Of a stretch of DNA of 6,211 nucleotides, positions 1-6,211 are shown in pieces. The position numbers were made by a program, and so were the translations under genes. The first letter of the stretch is position 1. Each line of letters opens with the position of its first letter. Below the pieces are notes generated by a model. It made no database searches, had not been told where the DNA came from, and was given only the letters and a program-made list of their open reading frames with translations. Source of the stretch: an uncultured Clostridia bacterium. GTDB lineage: Bacteria > Bacillota > Clostridia > Oscillospirales > CAG-272. Location of the stretch: NCBI GenBank assembly GCA_937934385.1, contig CALGZV010000111.1, positions 1 through 6,211 on the forward strand, in the 5' to 3' direction.

Positions 1-1263
1 CGATCTGATTTTTGCGAAAATCTCAAAATCCCGATCGTAACAGAAAGCTATGATGTTCCCGCATATGCAAACGGCTGCGGAATGAGTCTGGAAGAGGCTG
101 CGAGAAAAATCCGTTATGACCGTCTTATAGCATGCTGTAAGAGCGGCGGATATGATTGTATAGCTACGGCTCATCACGCTGATGATAATCTTGAAACGGT
201 TATATTCCGTATGGCTCGCGGAACCGGACTTCGCGGATTATGCGGGATACCGGCTGTACGGGATGAAAAAGGGATAAAGATAGTACGTCCGCTGCTTGAA
301 TGCAGCCGGGATGATATTGAAAGTTTTATAATAAATCAGGGACTTTCATATGTTACTGACAGTACAAACAGTGACGGGGAATATTCGAGAAACCGAATAA
401 GACAGTTTATTATACCGGAACTGAAAAAAATAAATCCATCTGTAACGTCGGCGGTGTCACGTATGACTTCTCAGCTTGTATGTGATGATCAGGCACTTGA
501 GACTATTTCTGCCGATGTTGTACATTTCCCTGATGAAAAATCGCTTCCGGAGTCACTTTTGCGGCGCAGACTTATTTCAGCATATTATAGCTTTATTCGT
601 GAGAAGGGTCTTGGCGGAATGCTTGAGACCGTTCATATTGAAGCTCTTTCAAAGCTTTCGCGAAGCGGAGTACTGTGGAGCAGAATATCTCTTCCCGGGG
701 GCATTTCTGCGGTCAAAGGCAGAGACGGTATACACTTTGAAATGGACTTGATGCATACGGATCGGATTTGCACGATTCCATCCGAAAGAAATATTATCCT
801 TTCTGAGGGGTTTAATCCGATTCCCGACAGTGATGGGAATCCGTTCGGATGCGGGGCTGTTTATCTGAAACCAACCGATGATGAAAATTGCGGAAACGAC
901 TGTCAGAACCTGTCGTTAAAAATTAAAAATGAAATTATAAATATTTACAAATTATCAATACACATTTCGGTAAATTCTGATAAACTAAAAGATAAAGTAT
1001 TTGTTCGTCAGCGGGCTGACGGAGACAGGATTGTTTGCCGCGGAATGACAAGGCGGGTAAAAAAACTTTATCAGCAAAAAAAAATTTCTCCTTCGGAGAG
1101 GGATGCTATTCCGGTCATATGCGACAGCGACGGAATTCTATGGATACCTGGAATTGCTGTTCGCGACGGTATAAAGGCGGTATCTTCTGAGGAGAATATA
1201 ACAGAGTTGTTTTATCTCACCGGCAGTGAGTGTGAAAGCCTTTTCGGTGACGCATGTATATGA
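1..1263 (+). CDS. tilS: tRNA(Ile)-lysidine synthase TilS, 5'-truncated by the window edge
   Basis: TilS uses ATP and lysine to convert C34 of the tRNA-Ile CAU anticodon to lysidine, so that the tRNA reads AUA and is charged with isoleucine; it acts in the cytoplasm. The frame is open from base 1, giving 420 residues before TGA. Counting from base 1, the N-terminal ATPase domain shows a conserved ADD motif (HHADD, residues 58-62), followed by the family's ARGTGLRGLCGIP block. The PP-loop SGGxDS signature must lie in the roughly 45-50 residues missing upstream. The middle substrate-binding domain is seen as LPESLLRRRLISA with VHIEALSKL further on. The C-terminal TilS domain begins near residue 333 (VRQRADGDRI) and continues with RRVKKLYQQKKISPSERD and IPVICDSDGILWIPG. 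The ATG at 82 is internal, because family-like sequence (FCENLKIP, VPAYA) precedes it. A run of nine A at 1076-1084 encodes conserved lysines and is in frame. The stop lies 61 bp before hpt, so co-transcription is likely. Confidence 0.96.
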   Translation, partial: RSDFCENLKIPIVTESYDVPAYANGCGMSLEEAARKIRYDRLIACCKSGGYDCIATAHHADDNLETVIFRMARGTGLRGLCGIPAVRDEKGIKIVRPLLECSRDDIESFIINQGLSYVTDSTNSDGEYSRNRIRQFIIPELKKINPSVTSAVSRMTSQLVCDDQALETISADVVHFPDEKSLPESLLRRRLISAYYSFIREKGLGGMLETVHIEALSKLSRSGVLWSRISLPGGISAVKGRDGIHFEMDLMHTDRICTIPSERNIILSEGFNPIPDSDGNPFGCGAVYLKPTDDENCGNDCQNLSLKIKNEIINIYKLSIHISVNSDKLKDKVFVRQRADGDRIVCRGMTRRVKKLYQQKKISPSERDAIPVICDSDGILWIPGIAVRDGIKAVSSEENITELFYLTGSECESLFGDACI

Positions 1264-1324
1264 GATTATGTGATCTGCCGTGCAGGATTTTTAATATCCG
1301 GATAATAAAGGGGTTTGCTTTAAA

Positions 1325-1882
1325 ATGACAGATTTAAGTAATGACGTTGAAAGAATTCTTGTTGATGAGGAGAGTATAGACGGAATCGTCCGCGAAATTG
1401 CAGGGAAGATCGATAAAGATTATGCTGCTATGGACGGAAAACTTGTTCTTCTCGGAATACTGAAGGGTTCGGTCGTATTTATGGGAGATCTTATGAAGCG
1501 TCTGACCGTACCGGTTGAGATCGATTTTATGAAGGTTTCTTCTTATGCAGGGGGAACAAAGACCTCCGGACGTGTGAATATAATACTTGATATTCACAGA
1601 GCAGATCTTTCGGACTGCAATATTCTTATTGTCGAAGATATCGTTGACAGCGGCCGTACGCTGCTGTATCTTACCGAATATCTGAAGCTGAAGGGTGCAA
1701 GGAGCGTAAGAACCTGTACTTTGCTTGATAAACCCGACAGACGGGAGGTCGACTTTGAACCTGATTACCTCGGAAGAAAGATACCTGACGAATTTGTAAT
1801 CGGTTATGGACTGGATTATGATGAAAAATATCGTGCGTTGCCGTTTGTCGGAATACTTAAAAGATCGGTATATGAGAAATAA
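1325..1882 (+). CDS. hpt: Hypoxanthine (guanine) phosphoribosyltransferase
   Basis: This purine-salvage enzyme transfers phosphoribose from PRPP to hypoxanthine or guanine, giving IMP or GMP, in the cytoplasm. The 185-residue length is normal for bacterial HPRT. Family landmarks are in order: the LKGS pyrophosphate-binding loop (residues 46-49), the flexible SSYAGGT loop (72-78), the PRPP-binding signature ILIVEDIVDSGRT (100-112) with the acidic pair E104/D105, the base-contacting lysine in DKP (135-137), and the GYGLDYDEKYR segment (160-170) with the late metal/base-site aspartate and the arginine. The ATG at 1325 is supported by AAAGGGG at 1307-1313, 11 bases upstream. It sits between tilS and ftsH, the usual Firmicutes order. 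In Bacillus subtilis, TilS and HprT have been reported to act together as an activator of ftsH; whether that holds here is unknown. Specificity between hypoxanthine, guanine and xanthine cannot be settled by eye, but the sequence fits Hpt rather than Xpt. Confidence 0.96.
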   Translation: MTDLSNDVERILVDEESIDGIVREIAGKIDKDYAAMDGKLVLLGILKGSVVFMGDLMKRLTVPVEIDFMKVSSYAGGTKTSGRVNIILDIHRADLSDCNILIVEDIVDSGRTLLYLTEYLKLKGARSVRTCTLLDKPDRREVDFEPDYLGRKIPDEFVIGYGLDYDEKYRALPFVGILKRSVYEK

Positions 1883-1893
1883 ATTTTACCCAT

Positions 1894-1938
1894 AAGCGTG
1901 TCACGGCGCTTTTAGCCGTATTCTGATGTAATACGGTT
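1894..1938 (+). other. Overlapping alternative hairpins after hpt
   Basis: Three stems share bases here. AAGCG 1894-1898 can pair with CGCTT 1907-1911. ACGGC 1903-1907 can pair with GCCGT 1915-1919 around a 7-base loop. AGCCGTATT 1914-1922 can pair with AATACGGTT 1930-1938 (one G-T pair) around CTGATGT. Neighbouring stems exclude one another. The first ends in TTTT and could be a weak hpt terminator; the last has no proper T-tract. They may be read-through control, an operator, or chance. Confidence 0.4.
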
Positions 1939-1946
1939 TCGGATAT

Positions 1947-1975
1947 TTGTAATAAATGTGATATAGCTGTATAGT
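1947..1975 (+). promoter_or_regulatory. Candidate sigma-A type promoter for ftsH
   Basis: TTGTAA (1947-1952) and TATAGT (1970-1975) match the -35 and -10 consensus at four and five of six bases, with an ideal 17-base spacer. Transcription would start near 1982, about 40 bases before the ftsH start. A small CGCG-T6-CGCG dyad (1980-1993) would fall at the start of the transcript. The call is by eye only; ftsH may also be read from the tilS-hpt transcript. Confidence 0.5.
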
Positions 1976-2022
1976 GTTTCGCGTTTTTTCGCGGTACTGC
2001 AGAATTATTTTGTGGAGGTCAC

Positions 2023-4224
2023 ATGAAAAAGAAAAGAAATTACGGTGCGCTGATTTTTTGGCTGCTGCTTACTGTAGTAATACTGGTGACATCATCTATG
2101 CTCCTCAGAGGCATGGATACACAGTCAATATCCTACAGTGACGTAGTGGGACTATTTAAAAATGAACAGGTCAAGGAATTTGAGATAGACGAAAAGAATA
2201 ATATGACTATCCTCAAGCAGGATAATACTATAGTCAGCTACAAGCTTCGCAGTCTTGAGCTTTACTATCTTGATTTAAATGAGATGGTATCGGATCAGTC
2301 TGAGAGGGGAGTTATAACGAGATACGATCTCCCTGCGCCTATGGATATACCGTGGTGGGTAAGCTTTCTGCCGTATGTTGTGATGATAGTTCTGTTTATT
2401 GCGCTGTGGATCTTTGTTATGAACCAGGCGTCAGGCAGAGGCGGAAAGTTTAACAACTTCGGAAAGGCGAGAGCCAAGGTCGCAAGTGACGATAAGAAAA
2501 AGGTATATTTCAGAGATGTGGCAGGCGCTGACGAGGAAAAGGCTGAGCTTGTCGAGATTGTTGAATTTCTTAAAAATCCTTCACATTTCAGCAAACTCGG
2601 TGCGAGAATTCCTCACGGTGTTCTTCTTGTAGGCCCTCCCGGAACAGGTAAAACGCTGCTTGCAAAAGCTGTGGCGGGAGAGGCGGGAGTTCCGTTCTTC
2701 TCTATTTCCGGTTCTGATTTTGTTGAGATGTATGTCGGTGTCGGTGCTTCGCGTGTCCGCGACCTGTTTGATACCGCCAAGAAGCATCCTGCGGCTATCA
2801 TTTTCATAGATGAGATCGACGCTGTCGGACGTCACAGAGGCGCAGGCCTCGGCGGCGGACATGATGAACGTGAGCAGACGCTTAATCAGCTGCTTGTTGA
2901 GATGGACGGATTCGGTTCAAATGACGGTGTTATTGTTATTGCCGCTACCAACCGTCCCGATATACTCGATCCTGCGTTGCTTCGTCCCGGACGTTTTGAC
3001 AGACAGATCACAGTCAATTATCCTGATATTAAGGGGCGTAAAGAAATACTTGATGTACATGCCAAAGGCAAGCCGTTTGAACAGGATGTTGATCTTGAAA
3101 CGATTGCAAGAAGTACGACAGGATTTACCGGTGCCGATCTTGCAAATCTGCTCAACGAAGCTGCATTGCTTGCTGCGCGCCGCGGTAAATCTCTTATCGG
3201 CATGAATGATATTGAAGACGCGATGATAAAGGTTGTTGTAGGTACTCCTAAAAAGTCCAAGACCGTAAATGAGCGCGATCGCAGGCTTACAGCTTATCAT
3301 GAAGCAGGTCATGCTGTTATCGGATTCGTTCTTCAGCCTGATATTCCTGTTCACCAGATCTCTATAATTCCCGGAGGACGCGGAACAGGCGGATATACGA
3401 TGTCGATTCCTAAGGAAGACCGTTCGTACTCATCAAGATCTGATATGGAAAATGAGATAGTTTCACTGCTCGGCGGACGCATGGCAGAGAAAATGATCAT
3501 CGGAGACATATCTACCGGAGCGTCGAATGATATTCAGCGTGCTACAAATATAGCGCGTAATATGGTAACCAAATATGGAATGAGCGATGATCTCGGACCG
3601 ATCGTATACGGAAGCGAGCATTCGGGAGATGAAGTGTTCCTCGGACGTGACTTCTCTTCAGGAAGAAACTATTCTGAAGAAACGGCGTCTAAGATAGATG
3701 CAGAGATCAAACGTATAATCAGCAATGCCTATAAGCGTGCAGAAGAAGTTCTTACAGAAAAGCTTGACCGCCTTCACTTTGTTGCCCAGTTCCTTATGAA
3801 AAATGAGGTTATGGATGAAGGTCAGTTTAAAGCGGCAATGGAGGGCGATCCTACTATTGAAGAGCTTGAAGCTATGATTTCCGAGCGCAGACGCAGAAGC
3901 GAGCTTGAAAACAAGGAAAAAGAAAAGCGCGATGAGGAAGAGCGTATTCGCCGCGAGGAAGAGGAGCGCAGACGCGTTGCCGACGAGGCTATGCGCAGCG
4001 AGCTTCAGAAACGTGCAATGGGCTTTACATCGGCATGGGCGGATTCAGGCAGAATTCGGGAGGCTTTGGTACCGATACTCAAAGCCAAAACAATTCTTCT
4101 GATAATGCTGAAATTGGTTTCGGCAGTGAGTCAAACGGAGACTCAAATGACGGTTCTGACGACTCCGACGGCGGAAACGGATCAGATAAACAAGATTAAC
4201 GGTTTGCGGATCGGCGAGTATTAA
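2023..4224 (+). CDS. ftsH: ATP-dependent zinc metalloprotease FtsH, C-terminal tail probably frameshifted
   Basis: FtsH is a hexameric inner-membrane AAA+ protease that unfolds and degrades membrane and short-lived cytosolic proteins. The ATG is set by GGAGGT at 2014-2019. Two membrane segments (residues about 9-28 and 111-133) flank an extracytoplasmic FtsH_ext domain. The AAA+ module has Walker A GPPGTGKT (204-211), pore motif YVGVG (237-241), Walker B IIFIDEID (259-266), and the second region of homology [18 protein letters not shown] with R321 and R324. The M41 protease has HEAGH (426-430) and a likely third zinc ligand, D503 in SNDIQRAT. A charged coiled-coil-like stretch follows (about 619-665). 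From about residue 667 the encoded 67 residues are hydrophobic and unlike any FtsH tail, while the -1 frame gives a typical hydrophilic tail ending at 4199. The protein is 733 residues as read, and would be 725 with one base restored. Catalytic parts are intact, so activity is probably retained. Confidence 0.96.
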   Translation: MKKKRNYGALIFWLLLTVVILVTSSMLLRGMDTQSISYSDVVGLFKNEQVKEFEIDEKNNMTILKQDNTIVSYKLRSLELYYLDLNEMVSDQSERGVITRYDLPAPMDIPWWVSFLPYVVMIVLFIALWIFVMNQASGRGGKFNNFGKARAKVASDDKKKVYFRDVAGADEEKAELVEIVEFLKNPSHFSKLGARIPHGVLLVGPPGTGKTLLAKAVAGEAGVPFFSISGSDFVEMYVGVGASRVRDLFDTAKKHPAAIIFIDEIDAVGRHRGAGLGGGHDEREQTLNQLLVEMDGFGSNDGVIVIAATNRPDILDPALLRPGRFDRQITVNYPDIKGRKEILDVHAKGKPFEQDVDLETIARSTTGFTGADLANLLNEAALLAARRGKSLIGMNDIEDAMIKVVVGTPKKSKTVNERDRRLTAYHEAGHAVIGFVLQPDIPVHQISIIPGGRGTGGYTMSIPKEDRSYSSRSDMENEIVSLLGGRMAEKMIIGDISTGASNDIQRATNIARNMVTKYGMSDDLGPIVYGSEHSGDEVFLGRDFSSGRNYSEETASKIDAEIKRIISNAYKRAEEVLTEKLDRLHFVAQFLMKNEVMDEGQFKAAMEGDPTIEELEAMISERRRRSELENKEKEKRDEEERIRREEEERRRVADEAMRSELQKRAMGFTSAWADSGRIREALVPILKAKTILLIMLKLVSAVSQTETQMTVLTTPTAETDQINKINGLRIGEY
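4018..4199 (+). other. Displaced ftsH 3' tail in the -1 frame
   Basis: Codons beginning at 4020, 4023 and so on read through [13 protein letters not shown], then a tail very rich in Gly, Ser, Asn and Asp (for example [13 protein letters not shown]) that ends DKQD and TAA at 4197-4199. This is the low-complexity acidic ending expected of FtsH. The frame is stop-free from 3909, but the coiled-coil is clearly in the ftsH frame up to about 4017, so the switch lies near 4018-4060. A G dropped from one of the GGG runs at 4020-4022 or 4037-4039 would explain it. Confidence 0.8.
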
Positions 4225-4302
4225 AGTTAAACTTTAAGTTTTACGCGGATATCTGCTATTAAGCTCCGGTTCGTTTTGTAAAGTAAAAGACTTTGAATAT
4301 AG

Positions 4303-4342
4303 AAAAAGTTTGAAAATAGATCCCTGTTTTCAAACTTTTTTT
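4303..4342 (+). terminator. Rho-independent terminator after ftsH
   Basis: A perfect 14-bp inverted repeat pairs AAAAAGTTTGAAAA (4303-4316) with TTTTCAAACTTTTT (4327-4340) around a 10-base loop, and the T-run continues to 4342. The stem is AT-rich, so it is weaker than a GC-rich terminator, but length and T-tract fit. A small TTAAAGT-TAA-ACTTTAA dyad at 4221-4237 lies just before it. Confidence 0.75.
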
Positions 4343-4357
4343 AGGAAAAGCGTAATT

Positions 4358-4382
4358 TGTACCGTGGATAAACTGCGGTACA
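4358..4382. promoter_or_regulatory. Possible operator dyad upstream of the DUF1599-like gene
   Basis: TGTACCG (4358-4364) and CGGTACA (4376-4382) form a perfect 7-bp inverted repeat with an 11-base spacer, about one and a half helical turns between half-site centres. An outer CGTAA/TTACG pair (4351-4355, 4388-4392) is also present. Its place just upstream of a candidate promoter suits a dimeric regulator, but no family can be named. Confidence 0.35.
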
Positions 4383-4386
4383 GATA

Positions 4387-4417
4387 TTTACGCTATACAG
4401 CGGAATTATGGTATACT
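4387..4417 (+). promoter_or_regulatory. Candidate extended -10 promoter for the DUF1599-like gene
   Basis: TATACT (4412-4417) is preceded by TGG (4409-4411), making an extended -10 element. The best -35 match is TTTACG (4387-4392) at a long 19-base spacing, which an extended -10 can tolerate. Transcription would begin near 4424, about 35 bases before the start codon, downstream of the ftsH terminator, so this gene probably has its own transcript. Confidence 0.55.
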
Positions 4418-4458
4418 TTGCTTGCGGAGTGACCGAAAATGAAAGGAATAAATAAAAA

Positions 4459-5046
4459 ATGGAACAGGCTGTTTTGTCTGAGCGCTATGAAGAGGTAGTC
4501 TCGGAATGTGTTAAAATATTTGAGGATAAAACAAAAGATTACGGGCCGACATGGATGCTTTTCAGAATGGAATCTTTTATTGACCAATTGTGGATAAAAG
4601 CAAGACGTATACGCACTCTTGAGGAAAACGGAGATAATACTCTTGTTCATGAGGGACGCGATTCTGAATATATAGGAATCATGAATTACGGAGTTATTCT
4701 TATGATGAAGCTTCGCAATCCCGAAATATTTCCGTCATCTGATGAGATAGTCGAAAATACCGAGCTTTACCGTTCTGTTAATACAAAGGGAATGACAGCG
4801 GCATATAAATCCGCTTTTGCTGAGGTTAAAGCGCTCATGGAACGCAAGAATCATGATTACGGAGCAGCGTGGACAGAAATGCATATCCATTCGATTACGG
4901 ATCAGATAATCGTAAAGATATTCCGTATAAAAAATATTCTTGCCGGAGGAGGTAAACTGCTTATTTCCGAGGGTATAGATGCTCAGATCTCAGATATTAT
5001 AAATTACAGTATGTTCGGGCTTCTCAAGCTCCGCGGTATTGAATAA
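4459..5046 (+). CDS. DUF1599-like protein with two tandem domain copies
   Basis: This 195-residue soluble, probably all-helical protein has no signal peptide or membrane segment. I recognise it as DUF1599-like, a family I recall being renamed nucleotide modification associated domain 1; its biochemical role is not established. It consists of two copies of one domain, residues about 10-87 and 116-193, aligning without a gap at an offset of 106. Shared positions include DYG (27-29/133-135), W32/W138, DQ (42-43/148-149), K47/K153, R50/R156, EG followed by D (65-68/171-174), NY (76-77/182-183) and KLR (84-86/190-192). The conserved acidic and basic residues suggest nucleotide or metal binding, perhaps like MazG-type helical pyrophosphohydrolases, but that is inference. 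The ATG follows AAAGGAA (4442-4448) by 10 bases. It is monocistronic by layout, with a terminator on each side. Confidence 0.85.
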   Translation: MEQAVLSERYEEVVSECVKIFEDKTKDYGPTWMLFRMESFIDQLWIKARRIRTLEENGDNTLVHEGRDSEYIGIMNYGVILMMKLRNPEIFPSSDEIVENTELYRSVNTKGMTAAYKSAFAEVKALMERKNHDYGAAWTEMHIHSITDQIIVKIFRIKNILAGGGKLLISEGIDAQISDIINYSMFGLLKLRGIE

Positions 5047-5053
5047 ATAATAG

Positions 5054-5122
5054 AAAAAGCATACAGATCGGTCGTATCCTGTCGGATAATTCCGTACAGG
5101 CGTCCTGATTTGTATGCTTTTT
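5054..5122. terminator. Bidirectional terminator between convergent genes
   Basis: AAAAAGCATACA (5054-5065) pairs perfectly with TGTATGCTTTTT (5111-5122). In the rightward transcript the stem extends six more pairs, two of them G-U, to 5071/5105. Inside lies a second stem, CCTGT-CGGA (5078-5086) with TCCG-T-ACAGG (5091-5100), around a TAAT loop. Both strands end in a T-run, so it can serve the DUF1599-like gene and the leftward kinase gene. Its right arm overlaps the kinase stop codon. Confidence 0.8.
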
Positions 5123-5615
5123 ATATACGCAGAATATCGTCTGCAATTTCGCGGACGGTTTTGTCCGACGTTTCTATTTTGACCGTATCCAGATTAAGGT
5201 ACAAAGGTATACGTGCTATACTGCGCTCTAAGATGTCAGACGATCGTTTGCCGCTTTCTATATCTTTTTTCAAACGTTCTGTAAGGGACCGCTCATTACA
5301 GATAAGAGAGATATTTATAGTGCGGCAGTTTACAGTACTCAGTTTTGATGTTATTTTATCGATAATGCTTTGCTCATGCATGACCCAACAGAATACGATA
5401 TTTTTAAAAGCTGAACATCTGATATAATTATTTAGTATGTGGCATATGTTGTCTATAACCATCGCTTTGGTTTCTTCTGTAACAGCGAACGGATTTGAAT
5501 ACCAACACCAGTCACCGTCGAGAAAAGCGCTTTTTTCAAGTTTTTCATATAACAGAGTGCAGATCGAAGTTTTTCCGACTCCCATTGTTCCGCCGATAAG
5601 ATATAAGTTTTTCAT
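5121..5615 (-). CDS. Small P-loop (AAA-type) kinase of unknown substrate
   Basis: This is a 164-residue soluble P-loop protein resembling small nucleotide or metabolite kinases. Walker A is GTMGVGKT (residues 9-16, counting its first glycine as G9) directly after the first strand. A DGDW motif (33-36) resembles the LDGD of APS-kinase and chloramphenicol-phosphotransferase-type enzymes and may bind substrate. A hydrophobic strand NIVFCWV (72-78) is the likely Walker B strand. The Arg/Lys-rich segment ERLKKDIESGKR (113-124) followed by R131 and R135 resembles a lid. Seven cysteines are present. The ATG at 5615 was chosen because MKNLYLIGG is the normal start of such proteins; an earlier ATG at 5669 would overlap the upstream gene by 41 bases and add 18 unrelated residues. 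An AGAGGA (5632-5637) lies 16 bases upstream, rather far, so translation may be coupled to the helicase-loader gene, which ends 13 bp before. The substrate cannot be named. Confidence 0.85.
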   Translation of the reverse strand: MKNLYLIGGTMGVGKTSICTLLYEKLEKSAFLDGDWCWYSNPFAVTEETKAMVIDNICHILNNYIRCSAFKNIVFCWVMHEQSIIDKITSKLSTVNCRTINISLICNERSLTERLKKDIESGKRSSDILERSIARIPLYLNLDTVKIETSDKTVREIADDILRI

Positions 5616-5628
5616 ACAGATTATGTAA

Positions 5629-6211
5629 TTATCCTCTGAGTCGCAGAGAACGGTAATCCCTGCCGGCAAATTGAAGTGGCCGGAACTCTCCGAGTATGCG
5701 CGAAGTAATTCTGTCCGAATAGCGGTCGCGCAGCTCTTTGAGTGAGAGATTCGTATTTATTATCATTGCTTTTTTACGGTTCAGGCGGGTATTGATAAGA
5801 TTAAACAGAACCATTGCTGTGAACTGATTTGTTATCTCTGTCCCGAGATCATCCATAATAAGTACGTCACATTCAAAATATTTGGGCGTTTTTTTCTCTT
5901 CGGTATATCGTTCTACGCCGAAGCGTTCATCTTCAAATGCTGAAAATATATTCAGTGCAGTGTCATAAACTACGTCGTAGCCGCGGTCGATCAGAGTTTT
6001 GGTTATAGCGGCCGAAAGATGTGTTTTGCCGAGACCGGTCGCACCTGTCATTATCAGATTGATCTGACCGCCGCATATTTGTTCTGCGTCTGTTGTGAAG
6101 TTATGTGCATAATCGCGGCATATGTTGTAGACCATTTGCATATTGGCTTGTGTATCGTGATTACCGGCAAAAGCATTCAGATCGAAATTGTCAAATGAAC
6201 AGCTTCGTATA
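5629..6211 (-). CDS. dnaC: DnaC/DnaI-like helicase-loader ATPase, N-terminus beyond the window
   Basis: This is an AAA+ ATPase of the DnaC/DnaI/IstB group, which loads the replicative helicase onto DNA at origins and stalled forks. The frame is open to the window edge and family-like sequence (SFDNFDL, then NMQMVYNICRDYA) precedes the first visible ATG at 6141, so that ATG is internal and the true start is off-window. The visible 193 residues hold Walker A GATGLGKT (6022-6045), Walker B VLIMDD (5848-5865) continuing as LGTE, the sensor-1 strand MIINTNLS, and the DRYSDRITSRILG segment that carries the arginine finger in this family. The missing N-terminal helicase-binding region would tell a chromosomal loader from a phage or IstB version. 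The chromosomal reading is favoured because no transposase or phage gene is visible. The kinase gene follows 13 bp downstream in the same orientation, suggesting one transcript. Confidence 0.9.
   Translation of the reverse strand, partial: IRSCSFDNFDLNAFAGNHDTQANMQMVYNICRDYAHNFTTDAEQICGGQINLIMTGATGLGKTHLSAAITKTLIDRGYDVVYDTALNIFSAFEDERFGVERYTEEKKTPKYFECDVLIMDDLGTEITNQFTAMVLFNLINTRLNRKKAMIINTNLSLKELRDRYSDRITSRILGEFRPLQFAGRDYRSLRLRG

Noticed and set aside
1076..1084. Run of nine A in tilS as a slippage or frameshift site
   Set aside because: The frame before and after it matches the TilS C-terminal domain, and the encoded lysines are a family feature.
82..1263. tilS starting at the ATG at 82
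   Set aside because: The frame is open to base 1 and the upstream residues match the TilS family, so the ATG is internal and the gene is simply cut by the window.
1295..1304. Perfect 10-bp palindrome TATCCGGATA just before the hpt ribosome-binding site
   Set aside because: A palindrome this short is expected several times by chance in a window this size, and nothing else supports an operator there.
2295..3354. Several stop-free stretches on the minus strand and in other frames across ftsH
   Set aside because: They lie wholly inside a strongly conserved ftsH reading frame, have no recognisable domains, and are Cys/Arg/Ser-rich in the manner of shadow frames.
4010..4060. Programmed -1 frameshifting in ftsH
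   Set aside because: No X XXY YYZ heptamer occurs in the ftsH frame in this interval, and no clear stimulatory stem is visible; an indel is simpler.
3905..4102. A 65-codon plus-strand frame starting at 3905 within the ftsH end
   Set aside because: Its Lys/Arg-rich product is the +1 shadow of the coiled-coil and ends abruptly; the natural ftsH tail is in the -1 frame instead.
4221..4294. Repeated AAAGT/ACTTT words after ftsH as a repeat array
   Set aside because: The spacing is irregular and the region is AT-rich; they look like small hairpins in a 3' untranslated region rather than a designed array.
5616..5669. Kinase start at the ATG at 5669
   Set aside because: It would add 18 residues unlike the family and overlap the helicase-loader gene; the ATG at 5615 starts directly at the expected first strand.
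1..6211. CRISPR array, tRNA or rRNA gene, insertion sequence, prophage or defence island
   Set aside because: No regularly spaced direct repeats, cloverleaf, transposase, integrase or terminal repeats were seen, and almost the whole window is filled by recognisable genes.

Overview
The window reads as chromosomal core sequence from a low-to-moderate GC Gram-positive anaerobe of the Clostridia, most likely in the Ruminococcus/Oscillospirales neighbourhood. This rests on the gene order tilS-hpt-ftsH, which is typical of Firmicutes, on a DnaC/DnaI-type helicase-loader ATPase, and on a small P-loop kinase of a type I associate with Clostridia. No database search was possible, so the taxonomic call is inference.

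Layout: positions 1-4224 hold a rightward cluster. It starts with tilS (5' end cut off by the window), which makes lysidine in tRNA-Ile. Next is hpt, for purine salvage. After a 140-bp gap with a candidate promoter and several overlapping hairpins comes ftsH, the membrane AAA+ zinc protease. The ftsH frame stays open to 4224, but its last roughly 55-65 codons look out of frame. The adjacent -1 frame encodes a G/S/N/D-rich acidic tail of the usual FtsH kind, ending at 4199, so ftsH appears to carry a one-base deletion near 4018-4060, either real or a sequence error. A hairpin terminator follows at 4303-4342.

Positions 4343-5046 form a separate rightward unit. It has a candidate extended -10 promoter, a dyad just upstream of that promoter, and one gene encoding two tandem copies of a DUF1599-like helical domain. 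Positions 5121-6211 run leftward: a DnaC-like helicase loader (N-terminus beyond the window edge), then, 13 bp downstream, a 164-residue P-loop kinase of unknown substrate. The two convergent units meet at a compact hairpin (5054-5122) that probably terminates transcription from both sides.

Functionally this is mostly housekeeping: tRNA modification, purine salvage, membrane proteolysis and replication initiation, plus two poorly characterised proteins. I see no CRISPR array, transposon, phage module, tRNA, rRNA or defence system. The points most worth a second look are the displaced ftsH tail, the gap-free internal duplication in the DUF1599-like protein, the structured hpt-ftsH gap, and the unassigned kinase coupled to the helicase loader.
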